40,343 nt of DNA from Chloroflexota bacterium. Lineage in GTDB: Bacteria; Chloroflexota; Limnocylindria; P2-11E. The DNA lies in assembly GCA_005889405.1 (NCBI GenBank), contig VBFY01000013.1, positions 1 through 40,343 of the forward strand. The letters run 5' to 3'. Numbering within the stretch: the stretch's first letter is position 1; the number at the start of each line of letters is the position of its first letter. Position numbers and translations under genes: made by a program. The notes beneath the pieces were generated by a model, which was not told the DNA's origin, did no database searches, and worked only from the letters and a program-made list of their open reading frames with translations. Shown in pieces: positions 7,140 to 14,743 of the stretch.

Positions 7140-7427
7140 ATGGAGCGCCTGGACGTTGGCGACGAGATCGCGGTCGACGAAGCCTGCGCGCGCTGCGCGA
7201 CCCCTCTGGTGGCGCCGGCCAGCGTCGTCCGGCAGGACGGCGAGCTCTTCTGCTGCGCGAGCTGCGCCAGGGCTGCCGGGGGCAGAGTCGGGCTCGTCGG
7301 CCGAGGCTGCGCTCACTGCGGCGCCCCGATCGTCGACCGCGCCACCGCCGTCACATCCGACTCGCGCTTGTTCTGCTGCGCCAACTGCGCCGTCGCGCCG
7401 CGCGACGTCGAGCCGCCGATCCGGTAA
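7140..7427 (+). CDS. Small protein with duplicated Cys4 metal-binding module
   Basis: A 95-residue protein built from two copies of one module: CxxC (C16, C19) then FCCASC (C38, C39, C42), and CxxC (C57, C60) then FCCANC (C79, C80, C83). Spacing between the pairs is the same in both halves and the flanking residues match (LFCCxxC), so an internal duplication is clear. Each half can form a zinc-ribbon or treble-clef-like site. Likely roles are metal binding, redox sensing or protein-protein contact, with nothing specific visible. No Shine-Dalgarno is seen before ATG 7140. It lies between the SPFH pair and the bactofilin, all in one direction. Confidence 0.65.
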   Translation: MERLDVGDEIAVDEACARCATPLVAPASVVRQDGELFCCASCARAAGGRVGLVGRGCAHCGAPIVDRATAVTSDSRLFCCANCAVAPRDVEPPIR

Positions 7428-7596
7428 CGCCGCTGCAACGCCGGCTCGGCGTTTCTTGCCCCACTAGTACTGGGGTGACGTTCTAGGAAATCGCGCGTTG
7501 AGGGGATAGTGTCCCGACTTACGTTCAAGAGATCGAGCGGTCCTGCGCGTCCGTCGACGGCGCCGGTGTGGCGTCCCGCCGAAGCGCCGGAACCCG

Positions 7597-7623
7597 CCAA
7601 CACTGCCAACACCGCCAACACCG
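7597..7623 (+). repeat. Short tandem repeat, 9-bp unit, three copies
   Basis: Three near-perfect copies of AACACYGCC lie in the open frame upstream of the preferred bactofilin start. If translated they would give Asn-Thr-Ala repeats, so they may mark a variable N-terminal linker or untranslated leader. Confidence 0.5.
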
Positions 7624-7667
7624 CTGATTCGGGCCGCAAAGAGGAAGCTTCGGAAGGGAACAAGACC

Positions 7668-8096
7668 ATGCAGCAGCGAGACACACGTGACTACTCGGCA
7701 CCGCGGGAGCACACGACGGGGAGCTCGGGCGACCTGAACGCCCTCCTCGGCAAGGGCTCCGAGTTCGAGGGCAAGCTCGCCTTCGAGGGCAAGGTCCGGA
7801 TCGACGGGACGTTCTCCGGTGAGATCTCTACCAACGACCTGCTCATGGTCGGAGACGGCGCTAAGGTAACGGCCGAGATCAGCTGCGGGACGGTCATCGT
7901 CGAGGGCGAGGTCATCGGCAACATCAAAGCGACGTCAGCCGTCGAGCTGCGCCGCCCGGCGAAGGTGCACGGCGACATCACCACACCGTCGCTGGTGATC
8001 GAGAAGGGCGTCGTCTTCGAAGGCCGTTCACGGATGGACGAGCTTCAGTCCTCGAACGTCGTTCCGATCTACGCGTCCGCCGAACCCGGCGAGTAG
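7668..8096 (+). CDS. Bactofilin
   Basis: From ATG 7668 this is a 142-residue protein. Its core, from GKGSEFEGKLAFEGKVRIDG to about residue 122, shows the regular glycine and hydrophobic pattern of the right-handed beta-helix of bactofilins. These polymerise without nucleotide into membrane-associated filaments used in cell shape and polar organisation. The ~26 residues before the core are disordered, as usual. The frame stays open upstream to a GTG at 7509, which would add a 53-residue Pro/Ala/Thr-rich segment. I prefer the ATG because of the GGAAGGGAA stretch before it and the normal family length, but the longer form cannot be excluded. Confidence 0.85.
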   Translation: MQQRDTRDYSAPREHTTGSSGDLNALLGKGSEFEGKLAFEGKVRIDGTFSGEISTNDLLMVGDGAKVTAEISCGTVIVEGEVIGNIKATSAVELRRPAKVHGDITTPSLVIEKGVVFEGRSRMDELQSSNVVPIYASAEPGE

Positions 8097-8105
8097 CAAA
8101 GCCAT

Positions 8106-8123
8106 AGACGCCGTTTCTGGCGT
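8106..8123 (+). other. Hairpin between bactofilin and pentapeptide-repeat genes
   Basis: The 6-bp perfect stem GACGCC/GGCGTC encloses the loop GTTTCT. No T-tract follows, so this is not a typical Rho-independent terminator. It lies right before the ATG of the next gene and could shield its start. Confidence 0.35.
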
Positions 8124-8127
8124 CCTC

Positions 8128-8832
8128 ATGTTCGACGGCGTCACGATCCGTGACGCCGACTTCCGGCGCGCCACCTTCGACGCGGTCGCGCCGCAGGGCT
8201 GCGCCTTCGAGCATTGCGACTTCCGCGGGCAGACGCTCGACCGCCGTTTCCAACCCCTGTTCTCTTCCCGGCGGCGGAGCGTCTTCCGCGATTGCCGCTT
8301 CGACGAGGCCGACCTGCGCGCGGTCCGCCCGGGCCAGGCGCGCTTCGAGCGCTGCCGTTTCGACAACGCGAAGATCGACGGCTGGGAGTCGTTCACCGCC
8401 GAGTTCATCGACTGCACGTTCTCCGGCCGGATCGCGAACGTCCGCGTCTACGGCCGGCCCTGGGGCGCGGGAGCGGCGAACCTCGACCCCATGCGCAAGA
8501 TCAACGAGTTCCGCGGCAACGACTTCCGGAAGGCCGACCTCGTCGGCGTCACGTTCGTGCACGGCATCGACGTCGGCGCGCAGCGCTGGCCGCAGGGTCC
8601 CGAGTACGTCGTGCTCGACAAGATCCACCAGCGCATCGCGAAGGCGCGGGTCACCGTCCTCGACTGGCGCGAGCACCCCGCCCGCGAAGAGGCCCTCGAG
8701 ATGCTCCAGTCGGCGGCGCAGCTCTACTCGAACCAGATGACCGTCATCGGTCGCCGCGTCGAGGAGCGCTGGTCCGCCCCGGCCGCGGTGCAGGAGCGCG
8801 TCTGGGACACCCTCGCCCGCTCCATCGCATAG
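8128..8832 (+). CDS. Pentapeptide-repeat-like protein
   Basis: A 234-residue protein. The first ~150 residues repeat a five-residue pattern with Phe or Leu at the centre: DADFRRATF, CAFEHCDFRG, SVFRDCRFDEADLRAV, ARFERCRFDNAKI, AEFIDCTFSG, NEFRGNDFRKADLVGVTF. This is the signature of the quadrilateral beta-helix of pentapeptide-repeat proteins, here rich in Cys and Phe. The last ~80 residues are helical and unlike the repeat. The family includes DNA mimics that protect gyrase and many proteins of unknown role; no specific function can be given. The gene converges on the ABC exporter ATPase with an 11-bp gap. Confidence 0.75.
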   Translation: MFDGVTIRDADFRRATFDAVAPQGCAFEHCDFRGQTLDRRFQPLFSSRRRSVFRDCRFDEADLRAVRPGQARFERCRFDNAKIDGWESFTAEFIDCTFSGRIANVRVYGRPWGAGAANLDPMRKINEFRGNDFRKADLVGVTFVHGIDVGAQRWPQGPEYVVLDKIHQRIAKARVTVLDWREHPAREEALEMLQSAAQLYSNQMTVIGRRVEERWSAPAAVQERVWDTLARSIA

Positions 8833-8843
8833 GCCTCTCGCCG

Positions 8844-9803
8844 TTAGGGCCGCGTTTCCAGATAGATCCGCCGGACGACATCGTCGATCTCCGGCTCCTC
8901 GACGGTTAGATCGCGAAGATTCGCACGCGTAGCGACCGCAGCCGCGAGCTGCGCGGCGTTCGTGCGCGCGCGCTCGAACGCGATCCACTGGCGCGGGCCC
9001 TCTACCTTGATGACGCGTCCGCCTTCCACCTCGAGCGGTCCCTGCGGCTCCTCGAGATCCACGACCAGAACGCGCTCCGTCCCGTAGCGCTCCTTCAAGG
9101 CGTTCACGTCTCCGTCGTAGATCAGGCGTCCGTGGTCGATGATCAGGATGCGCGAGCACAGCCGCTCGATATCGGCGAGGTCGTGCGTCGTGAGCATTAC
9201 AGTGACGCCCCGCTCGCGGTTGGCGCGGATCAGGAACTCGCGCACGCGCTGCTTGGCCACCACGTCCAGGCCGATCGTCGGCTCGTCCAGGAACAAGATC
9301 TCCGGGTCGTGGAGCATCGCAGCCGCCAGCTCCCCGCGGATGCGCTGACCGAGCGAGAGCTGGCGTACCGGAGTGCGAATGAACGGATCAAGCTCGAGCG
9401 CCTCGCGCAGCGAGGCCAGTGTGTGGCGGTAGCGGTCCGCCGGCACTCGGTACATGTGTCGCAGGAGCTCCAGCGAGTCGACGAGCGGCAGATCCCACCA
9501 GAGCTGGACGCGCTGTCCGAACATCACGCCGATCCGCCGCGCGAGAGCGATGCGCTCGTCCCAGGGCACTAGGCCCCCGACCGACACGCGGCCGGCCGTC
9601 GGCACGAGGATCCCCGTGAGCATCTTCACCGTGGTCGACTTGCCGGCGCCGTTCGGCCCGATGTAGCCGAGGATCGTCCCGCGCTCGACGGAGAAGGTCA
9701 GATCCCGTACGGCCTGGACGGTGATGCGGTCTCGCCGGAGCAGTCCCGCCGACCGGTGGACGACGAAATCCTTGGCCACACCCTCGAGCTCGATGAGCGG
9801 CAT
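8844..9803 (-). CDS. ABC-2 type exporter, ATP-binding subunit
   Basis: A 319-residue nucleotide-binding subunit. The Walker A motif is GPNGAGKST, the signature is LSLGQR, Walker B is ILFLDEPTIGLD and the switch His sits in LTTHD. Length and the extra C-terminal ~80 residues fit the group of ABC-2 ATPases (COG4586-like) whose partners are two different permeases, as found here. Substrate is unknown; relatives have been linked to export of toxic organic cations and antibiotics. It starts 2 bp after the stop of the second permease gene, so the three genes form one minus-strand operon in the order permease, permease, ATPase. Confidence 0.92.
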   Translation of the reverse strand: MPLIELEGVAKDFVVHRSAGLLRRDRITVQAVRDLTFSVERGTILGYIGPNGAGKSTTVKMLTGILVPTAGRVSVGGLVPWDERIALARRIGVMFGQRVQLWWDLPLVDSLELLRHMYRVPADRYRHTLASLREALELDPFIRTPVRQLSLGQRIRGELAAAMLHDPEILFLDEPTIGLDVVAKQRVREFLIRANRERGVTVMLTTHDLADIERLCSRILIIDHGRLIYDGDVNALKERYGTERVLVVDLEEPQGPLEVEGGRVIKVEGPRQWIAFERARTNAAQLAAAVATRANLRDLTVEEPEIDDVVRRIYLETRP

Positions 9804-9805
9804 CG

Positions 9806-10618
9806 CTATCCGCCCGCGCTCTGGTAGTGGCGCACCGCGAAACGCCAGACGGTCGACGCGACGACCGCCGCCGCGAGCGCGACAACCGGCGACGCGACCT
9901 GCAGAACAGCCGGCAAACCGAGCGGATCGGTCTTGCCAAGGACGTGAAGCGCGGGGAAGTACGCGATGAAGGCCATCGGCACGAAATAGCCGAGGAATCG
10001 GCGCAGCCAGCGGTCGAAGATGTTCATCGGATATTGGGCGAGGAACGCGCCGCCATAGGTGAACGCGTTCGCCGCCTCGCGACCCTCGACGGTCCAGAAC
10101 GCGATGCAGATGACCGCGACCCAGACCGAGCCGTAGATCAGGACACCCGAGGGAACGGTGAGCGCGAGCACGAGGGCGCGGTCCGGCGTCCAGTCGATCG
10201 CGAGCGTGTTCAGCGCGTACCCGAGCACGAGTAACGCCTGAGCGACGCGCCCGAGCCGGCGTAGCTGGAAGTCACCGGTGATGACCTGGAACAGCGTCCC
10301 CTTCGGACGCACCAGCATGAGGTCAAAGTTCCCATCGCGGATCAGGGCCGGAAAGCCATCGAGGTGGCCGATGACCAGATCGGTGAACGCGAACGAGAGC
10401 GTCGCGAGCGCGTAGAGCAGCGCCACCTGCGCGACGCTCCAGGTGCCCAACTGCGGGACGTTGCTGAAGATGACGAGGATCGCGACGAAGTCGAGGAACG
10501 ATACGAGGAATGCCGCGACGGTCTCGATCGCGAATGACGTCCGGTACTGGAGCTGCGCCCGCACGCGCGCGGCGATCAGCAAGCGATATAGCGACAGCGA
10601 CTCCCGGAGCTCAGCCAC
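9806..10618 (-). CDS. ABC-2 type exporter, permease subunit (second)
   Basis: A 270-residue membrane protein with about six hydrophobic helices and the pattern of COG3694-like ABC-2 permeases: an N-terminal helix pair after LYRLLIAARVRAQLQY, then LLYALATLSFAFTDLVIGHLDGFPALIRDGNFDLMLVRP-type segments. The conserved loop LIRDGNFDLMLVRPKG corresponds to the coupling region of ABC-2 permeases. GTG 10618 is chosen because the frame's longer upstream part only shadows the neighbouring permease gene; it overlaps that gene's stop by 8 bp (GTGGCTGA), which implies translational coupling. It works with the ATPase encoded 2 bp downstream. Confidence 0.88.
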   Translation of the reverse strand: MAELRESLSLYRLLIAARVRAQLQYRTSFAIETVAAFLVSFLDFVAILVIFSNVPQLGTWSVAQVALLYALATLSFAFTDLVIGHLDGFPALIRDGNFDLMLVRPKGTLFQVITGDFQLRRLGRVAQALLVLGYALNTLAIDWTPDRALVLALTVPSGVLIYGSVWVAVICIAFWTVEGREAANAFTYGGAFLAQYPMNIFDRWLRRFLGYFVPMAFIAYFPALHVLGKTDPLGLPAVLQVASPVVALAAAVVASTVWRFAVRHYQSAGG

Positions 10619-11417
10619 CCTGCACCACCAGCCGTCGGACGCCGAACGCGAAGAGGCGCTCGGCGATGACGAGGAGCACGACCGCCCAGACGAGCTGGAC
10701 GGCGAGGGTGCCGAGGACCTCGCCCCCCGTGGCACGACCGATGAAGATGTCGATCGGAAGCTGGACCATCGACGGGAACGGGGTCGCGTGCGCGAGGGCC
10801 GCAAGCCAATCGGGGAAGAACGCCACCGGGACGATGAAACCGGAGAAGAGGTTGACCGCGACCGCTCCTAGGAACATGGCGCCGCGGTGGTCCGTGGTCC
10901 AGAAGGCGACGATGTTGTAGATGGCACGGAACCCGTAGCTCACGACGATCGCGAGACCCACGCTGATGACGAACGCGAGCCACTCCAGCGGATCCGCCGG
11001 CAGCACGAGCCTGAACACGAGCGCGCCGACGAGGAGCGGCGGCAACCCGCGGTAGATGGCGTGGTACAACGCCCGCCCGAGGTCGAACGCGAGCGACGCG
11101 CGCAGCGGATGCACCGGTCGGATCAGGTCTCCGGCGATGTCGCCGGACCGGATGCGGAGCGCGAGGTCCTGCCAGCCGAAGATGTAGATCGTCATGATCA
11201 GTGCCTGGCCGAGCCACACGTAGGTGACCGTGGCGCTCGCGTCGTAGCCGGCGATGTGGTCCCGCTGCTCGAACAGGGCTAAGAGGATGAACGCGCGCAT
11301 GAAACCGAAGACCGTGTTCACGAAGACTCCGGCGATGGTGGCGGCCGGATACGCCGCGTAGCGCGCGTAACCGCGCCTCGCGAGCTCCCAGTCAAGTCGA
11401 AGCGTGTCCAGACCCAC
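10611..11417 (-). CDS. ABC-2 type exporter, permease subunit (first)
   Basis: A 268-residue membrane protein with about six hydrophobic segments, matching the COG4587-like permease that pairs with the previous two proteins. The middle loop IRSGDIAGDLIRPVHPLRASLAFDLGR is the equivalent of the coupling loop in its partner permease, and both share the R(S/D)G(D/N)xxxxLxRP pattern, so the two permeases are probably ancient paralogues. The start is GTG 11417; the frame continues far upstream but only as a shadow of the antisense thrS gene. It is the first gene of the exporter operon and is divergent from the thrS T-box leader. Confidence 0.85.
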   Translation of the reverse strand: MGLDTLRLDWELARRGYARYAAYPAATIAGVFVNTVFGFMRAFILLALFEQRDHIAGYDASATVTYVWLGQALIMTIYIFGWQDLALRIRSGDIAGDLIRPVHPLRASLAFDLGRALYHAIYRGLPPLLVGALVFRLVLPADPLEWLAFVISVGLAIVVSYGFRAIYNIVAFWTTDHRGAMFLGAVAVNLFSGFIVPVAFFPDWLAALAHATPFPSMVQLPIDIFIGRATGGEVLGTLAVQLVWAVVLLVIAERLFAFGVRRLVVQGG

Positions 11418-11450
11418 GGAAGGGGAGAGCCTATCGGTCGCGGCCTGCGC

Positions 11451-11456
11451 TATGCT
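11451..11456 (+). promoter_or_regulatory. Putative -10 box for the thrS leader
   Basis: TATGCT lies just upstream of the T-box leader and divergent from the exporter operon. No good -35 box is evident. Placed by position only. Confidence 0.3.
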
Positions 11457-11462
11457 TCCTTT

Positions 11463-11670
11463 CTCGCGACGACGCGGACAGAGCCGCACGCAGTTGCCGT
11501 AAGCGAGCCCGGGAGGGTGTGAGCCGGGCCGGCGGGCGATGTGGAGACCACCGCCGAGCGATGTGGGTGGGCCCCATACAGCCCGAACGAGAGCCTCTTC
11601 GGAGGAACTCGGGTGGAACCGCGGGAGCAGCGCCTCTCGTCCCGAAAAGCAGGGACGAAGGCGCTTTTTT
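11463..11670 (+). promoter_or_regulatory. T-box leader of thrS, specifier ACC (Thr)
   Basis: The T-box core GGGTGGAACCGCGG is at 11611-11624, immediately followed by a Rho-independent terminator, and thrS starts 20 bp later. In stem I, GAG-ACC-ACCGCCGAG (11544-11558) lines up exactly with GAA-TTC-GCTCCCGAG in the second T-box of this window, which places the specifier codon ACC (threonine) at 11547-11549. Uncharged tRNA-Thr would pair with the specifier and with the TGGA of the T-box, forming the antiterminator and allowing thrS expression. A stem with loop TTCG (GAGCCTC/GAGGAACTC, about 11591-11610) precedes the T-box sequence. The 5' boundary is approximate. Confidence 0.9.
11630..11670 (+). 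terminator. Rho-independent attenuator of the thrS T-box
   Basis: The stem is GCGCCT-C-TCGTCCC with GGGACGA-AGGCGC (one bulged C), loop GAAAAGCA, followed by six Ts at 11665-11670. Its 5' arm begins right after the T-box motif, as expected for the mutually exclusive terminator. Confidence 0.9.
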
Positions 11671-11690
11671 CGTGCCCAAGGGAGAACGTC

Positions 11691-13538
11691 ATGGCAAGAA
11701 CGGAGCGGAAGGCCGACCACGGCGATGAAGCGATCTACGCGCTGCGGCACTCGGCCGCGCACGTCATGGCCGGCGCGGTGCTCGAGCTGTTCCCAGGCGC
11801 GAAGTTCGGTTTCGGGCCGCCCGTTCAGGACGGCTTCTACTACGACTTCGACCTCCCGCGGGCACTCACGCCCGACGACCTCGGGAAGATCGAAGAGAAG
11901 ATGCGCGAGGTGGTGAAGGCTGACACGCCCTTCGAGCACCGCGATATGAGCGTGCCCGATGCCCTCAAGTTCTTCGGCGAGCGCAAGCAGGACTACAAGG
12001 TCGAGCAGATCCAAAAGCTCGGCGGCGCCGATTCGGAAGACGACGCCGACTCGGCCGACGGGGGGCGGGTGAGCACCTACCAGCACAACGGCTTCGTCGA
12101 TCTCTGCAAAGGACCGCACGTCGAAAGAACGGGGAAGATCGGCCCGTTCAAGCTGCTCTCGATCGCCGGCGCGTACTGGCGTGGCAACGAGCGCAACCCG
12201 CAGCTGCAGCGCATCTACGGGACGGTGTGGCCCGATCAGAAACAGCTCGACGACTATCTGAAGCGACTTCAGGAGATCGAGCGGCGCGACCACCGCGTGC
12301 TCGGCCGAGAGCTCGAGCTGTTCCGGATCGACGAAGAGCTCGGCTCCGGTCTGGTGCTGTGGCTGCCGAACCTCTCGATCGTGCGCGAGGAGCTCGAGGC
12401 GTGGTGGCGGAAGATCCACCACGAGCGCGGCTACACGCTCGTCTACACGCCGCACATCGCGCACGAGAAGATCTACATCCGCTCCGGACATCTCGAGAAG
12501 TACGGCGACAACATGTACGGCCCGCTGCTCCTGGACGAGGGCACTCAGAAGTTCTGGATCAAGCCGATGAACTGTCCCGGCCACATCAAGGTCTTCCAGT
12601 CGAAGGTCCATTCGTATCGCGAGCTACCCATGCGGATCGGCGAGCTCGGCACGGTGTACCGCTACGAGCGCGGGGGAACGCTGCACGGAATGTTGCGCGT
12701 CCGCGGCTTCACGCAGGACGACTCGCATATCTTCTGCACCTGGGACCAGGCGCAGGACGAGATCGGCAAGGTCTTCGATCTCGCTCTCGAGTTCCTCAGC
12801 GTCTTCGGCTACACGGAGCCGTCGATCTATCTGTCGACGCGTCCCGAGAAGCGACTCGGCTCCGACGAGCTGTGGGACAAGGCCGAGGCGGCCCTGCGTA
12901 CCGCGCTCGGCATCCGCGAGGTCCCGTACAAGATCGACGAGGGCGGCGGCGTCTTCTACGCGCCCAAGATCGACATCAAGGTCCACGACGCGATCGGACG
13001 CGAGTGGCAGGGCGCGACGGTGCAGATCGACCTCAACCTGCCCGAGCGCTTCGACGTGACGTACGTGAACGACAAGGGTCAGCGCGAGCGAGCGGTGATG
13101 ATCCACCGTGTGCTCTTCGGCAGCCTCGAGCGCTTCGTCGGCGGTCTCATCGAGCACTACGCCGGCAACTTCCCGCTCTGGCTCGCGTGGGAGCAGGTCG
13201 CGGTCATCCCGGTGCGCGAGACCGCGCTCCCGTACGCGCGCGACATCGCCGCGAGGCTCCGTGCCGAAGGCTTCCGCGTGCATCTCGACCAGCAGGCCGG
13301 CGATCTGCGCAACCGCGTGAAGGAAGCGCAGCAGCGGCGGGCGAACTACATGCTCGTCGTCGGGGACAAGGAAGCGGCCGCAGGCAGCGTATCGGTCCGT
13401 CGCCGGGGGTCACGCGACGAGGAGCGCGGGGTCGCGTTCGATGCGTTCGTCGAGCGCATCACGAAAGAACGCGAGACCAAGGCGCTCCCCGCCGACTTCG
13501 CACCGCACGAGCCGAGCGCCGGCGATGCGATGACATGA
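11691..13538 (+). CDS. thrS: Threonyl-tRNA synthetase without N-terminal TGS domain
   Basis: A 615-residue class II synthetase that charges tRNA-Thr. It opens directly with the editing domain: HSAAHVMA (H20, H24) and later FVDLCKGPHV, the zinc-dependent or water-coordinating site that hydrolyses Ser-tRNA-Thr. The catalytic core follows, with zinc ligands at C295 (MNCPGH), the His of the GGTLHGMLRVRGFTQDD region and the His in VMIHRVLFGSLERFVG; the anticodon-binding domain closes the protein. The usual ~60-residue TGS domain is absent. ATG 11691 is preceded by GGGAGAA and follows the T-box. The upstream open frame lies in the leader and is not coding. It overlaps the GNAT gene (ATGA). Confidence 0.96.
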   Translation: MARTERKADHGDEAIYALRHSAAHVMAGAVLELFPGAKFGFGPPVQDGFYYDFDLPRALTPDDLGKIEEKMREVVKADTPFEHRDMSVPDALKFFGERKQDYKVEQIQKLGGADSEDDADSADGGRVSTYQHNGFVDLCKGPHVERTGKIGPFKLLSIAGAYWRGNERNPQLQRIYGTVWPDQKQLDDYLKRLQEIERRDHRVLGRELELFRIDEELGSGLVLWLPNLSIVREELEAWWRKIHHERGYTLVYTPHIAHEKIYIRSGHLEKYGDNMYGPLLLDEGTQKFWIKPMNCPGHIKVFQSKVHSYRELPMRIGELGTVYRYERGGTLHGMLRVRGFTQDDSHIFCTWDQAQDEIGKVFDLALEFLSVFGYTEPSIYLSTRPEKRLGSDELWDKAEAALRTALGIREVPYKIDEGGGVFYAPKIDIKVHDAIGREWQGATVQIDLNLPERFDVTYVNDKGQRERAVMIHRVLFGSLERFVGGLIEHYAGNFPLWLAWEQVAVIPVRETALPYARDIAARLRAEGFRVHLDQQAGDLRNRVKEAQQRRANYMLVVGDKEAAAGSVSVRRRGSRDEERGVAFDAFVERITKERETKALPADFAPHEPSAGDAMT

Positions 13539-14677
13539 CCGTCTCGTCGGCGCGCGCGCCTACGCTGCGCGGCCGGCGCGTCACGTTGCGCCCGATGACG
13601 CATGCTGACGCGCCACACGCCGTTCGCTGGGCGAACGATGCGGACTTTGCCTGGTACCAGTGGGGCCGTCGGCCCGGCCGCTTCCCCGACGACGAGGCTG
13701 CGTGCAAATGGATGGACGTGATCACCGAGCACCGTGGCGTCATGTTCGTGATCGAGTACGAGGGCCGTCCCATCGGCCAGGCCAACTACCGCGACCTCCA
13801 GCCGAAGGGGAAGAGCGCCGAGGTCGGGATCGGGATCGGCGAGCCTGCGCTGTGGGGCAAGGGCATCGGCCGCGAGGCGCTGGGCCTCCTGGTGAGGCAC
13901 CTGGTCGACGACCTGCAGGTCCACCGCGTCACGCTCAGCGTCCTCGCCTTCAACGACCGCGCGATCGCTTCCTACAAGGCGGCGGGCTTCGAGGTCGAGG
14001 GCATCGAGCGCGACGGCGTGATGACAGACCATGGCACCTGGGCCGACGACGTCAAGATGGCCTACGTCGTCGGACAGTCGCGCCTCGAGTTCGATCCGCG
14101 GCCGGTCGTCCTGACCGGCACACACATACGCCTCGAGCCGCTGCGCCGCGAGCATGCGGCCGAGCTATTTTCCGTGGCGCACGACGACGACATCTGGCGG
14201 CTCTTCCTTGTACCGATGCCGCGCGACGTGGTGGAGCTCGAACGCTGGATCGCCGCGGCTCTCGAGGAGCAGACGCTCGGGAATCAGGTCGCGTTCATCA
14301 CGCGGCGCATGAGCGACGGCGCGCCGATCGGGAGCACGCGCTTCCTGCACATCGACCGAGCGAACAAGACGGCCGAGATCGGCTGGACCTTCCTCGGGCG
14401 GGACGCACGCCGCACCGTCGCGAATACCGAAGCGAAGTACCTGCAGCTTCGCCATCTCTTCGACGAGCTTGGCGCCAACCGTGTGTGGCTGCAGACCGAC
14501 AAGCTGAACGAGCGGTCGCAGCGGGCCATGGAACGGCTCGGCGCGATCAAGGAGGGAGAGCTGCGCGACGACCGGATCTCGCACGACGGCCGCGTCCGCA
14601 CCAGCGTCGTGTACGGGATCACGCGCAGCGATTGGCCATCAGTTCGTGCGCGCATAGAGGGGCTCCTGGCCCGGTGA
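13535..14677 (+). CDS. Tandem GNAT acetyltransferase (two RimJ/RimL-like domains)
   Basis: A 380-residue protein made of two GNAT domains. The first (about residues 8-180) begins LRGRRVTLRPMTHADA and contains the acetyl-CoA loop region GEPALWGKGIGREAL with VLAFNDRAIASYKAAGFE; the second (about 190-375) begins LTGTHIRLEPLRREHA and has WTFLGRDARRTVANTEAKYL followed by TDKLNERSQRAMERLGA. The first keeps a clear Q/RxxGxG/A-type loop (GKGIG); the second loop is altered (GRDARRT), so it may be weak or structural. Such enzymes acetylate N-termini, small molecules or antibiotics; the substrate is unknown. The ATG overlaps the thrS stop codon, so it should be translated together with thrS. Confidence 0.85.
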   Translation: MTVSSARAPTLRGRRVTLRPMTHADAPHAVRWANDADFAWYQWGRRPGRFPDDEAACKWMDVITEHRGVMFVIEYEGRPIGQANYRDLQPKGKSAEVGIGIGEPALWGKGIGREALGLLVRHLVDDLQVHRVTLSVLAFNDRAIASYKAAGFEVEGIERDGVMTDHGTWADDVKMAYVVGQSRLEFDPRPVVLTGTHIRLEPLRREHAAELFSVAHDDDIWRLFLVPMPRDVVELERWIAAALEEQTLGNQVAFITRRMSDGAPIGSTRFLHIDRANKTAEIGWTFLGRDARRTVANTEAKYLQLRHLFDELGANRVWLQTDKLNERSQRAMERLGAIKEGELRDDRISHDGRVRTSVVYGITRSDWPSVRARIEGLLAR

Positions 14678-14683
14678 TATCCT
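14678..14683 (+). promoter_or_regulatory. Putative -10 box for infC
   Basis: TGATATCCT at 14675-14683 contains a TATCCT hexamer with a TGn extension. The GATATCCTCT sequence is shared with the tyrS promoter region. It lies right after the GNAT stop codon, about 60 bp before the infC start. No -35 match is evident. Confidence 0.35.
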
Positions 14684-14743
14684 CTTCCGAGTTGACTTCA
14701 CTTACCGCCGGACTTCCCCTCTGCTCCTAGCGGAGGCGCGCGT

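Noticed and set aside
10804-12611. Long minus-strand frame extending the first exporter permease through thrS
   Set aside because: Only the part after GTG 11417 looks like a membrane protein; the rest is antisense to thrS and its T-box.
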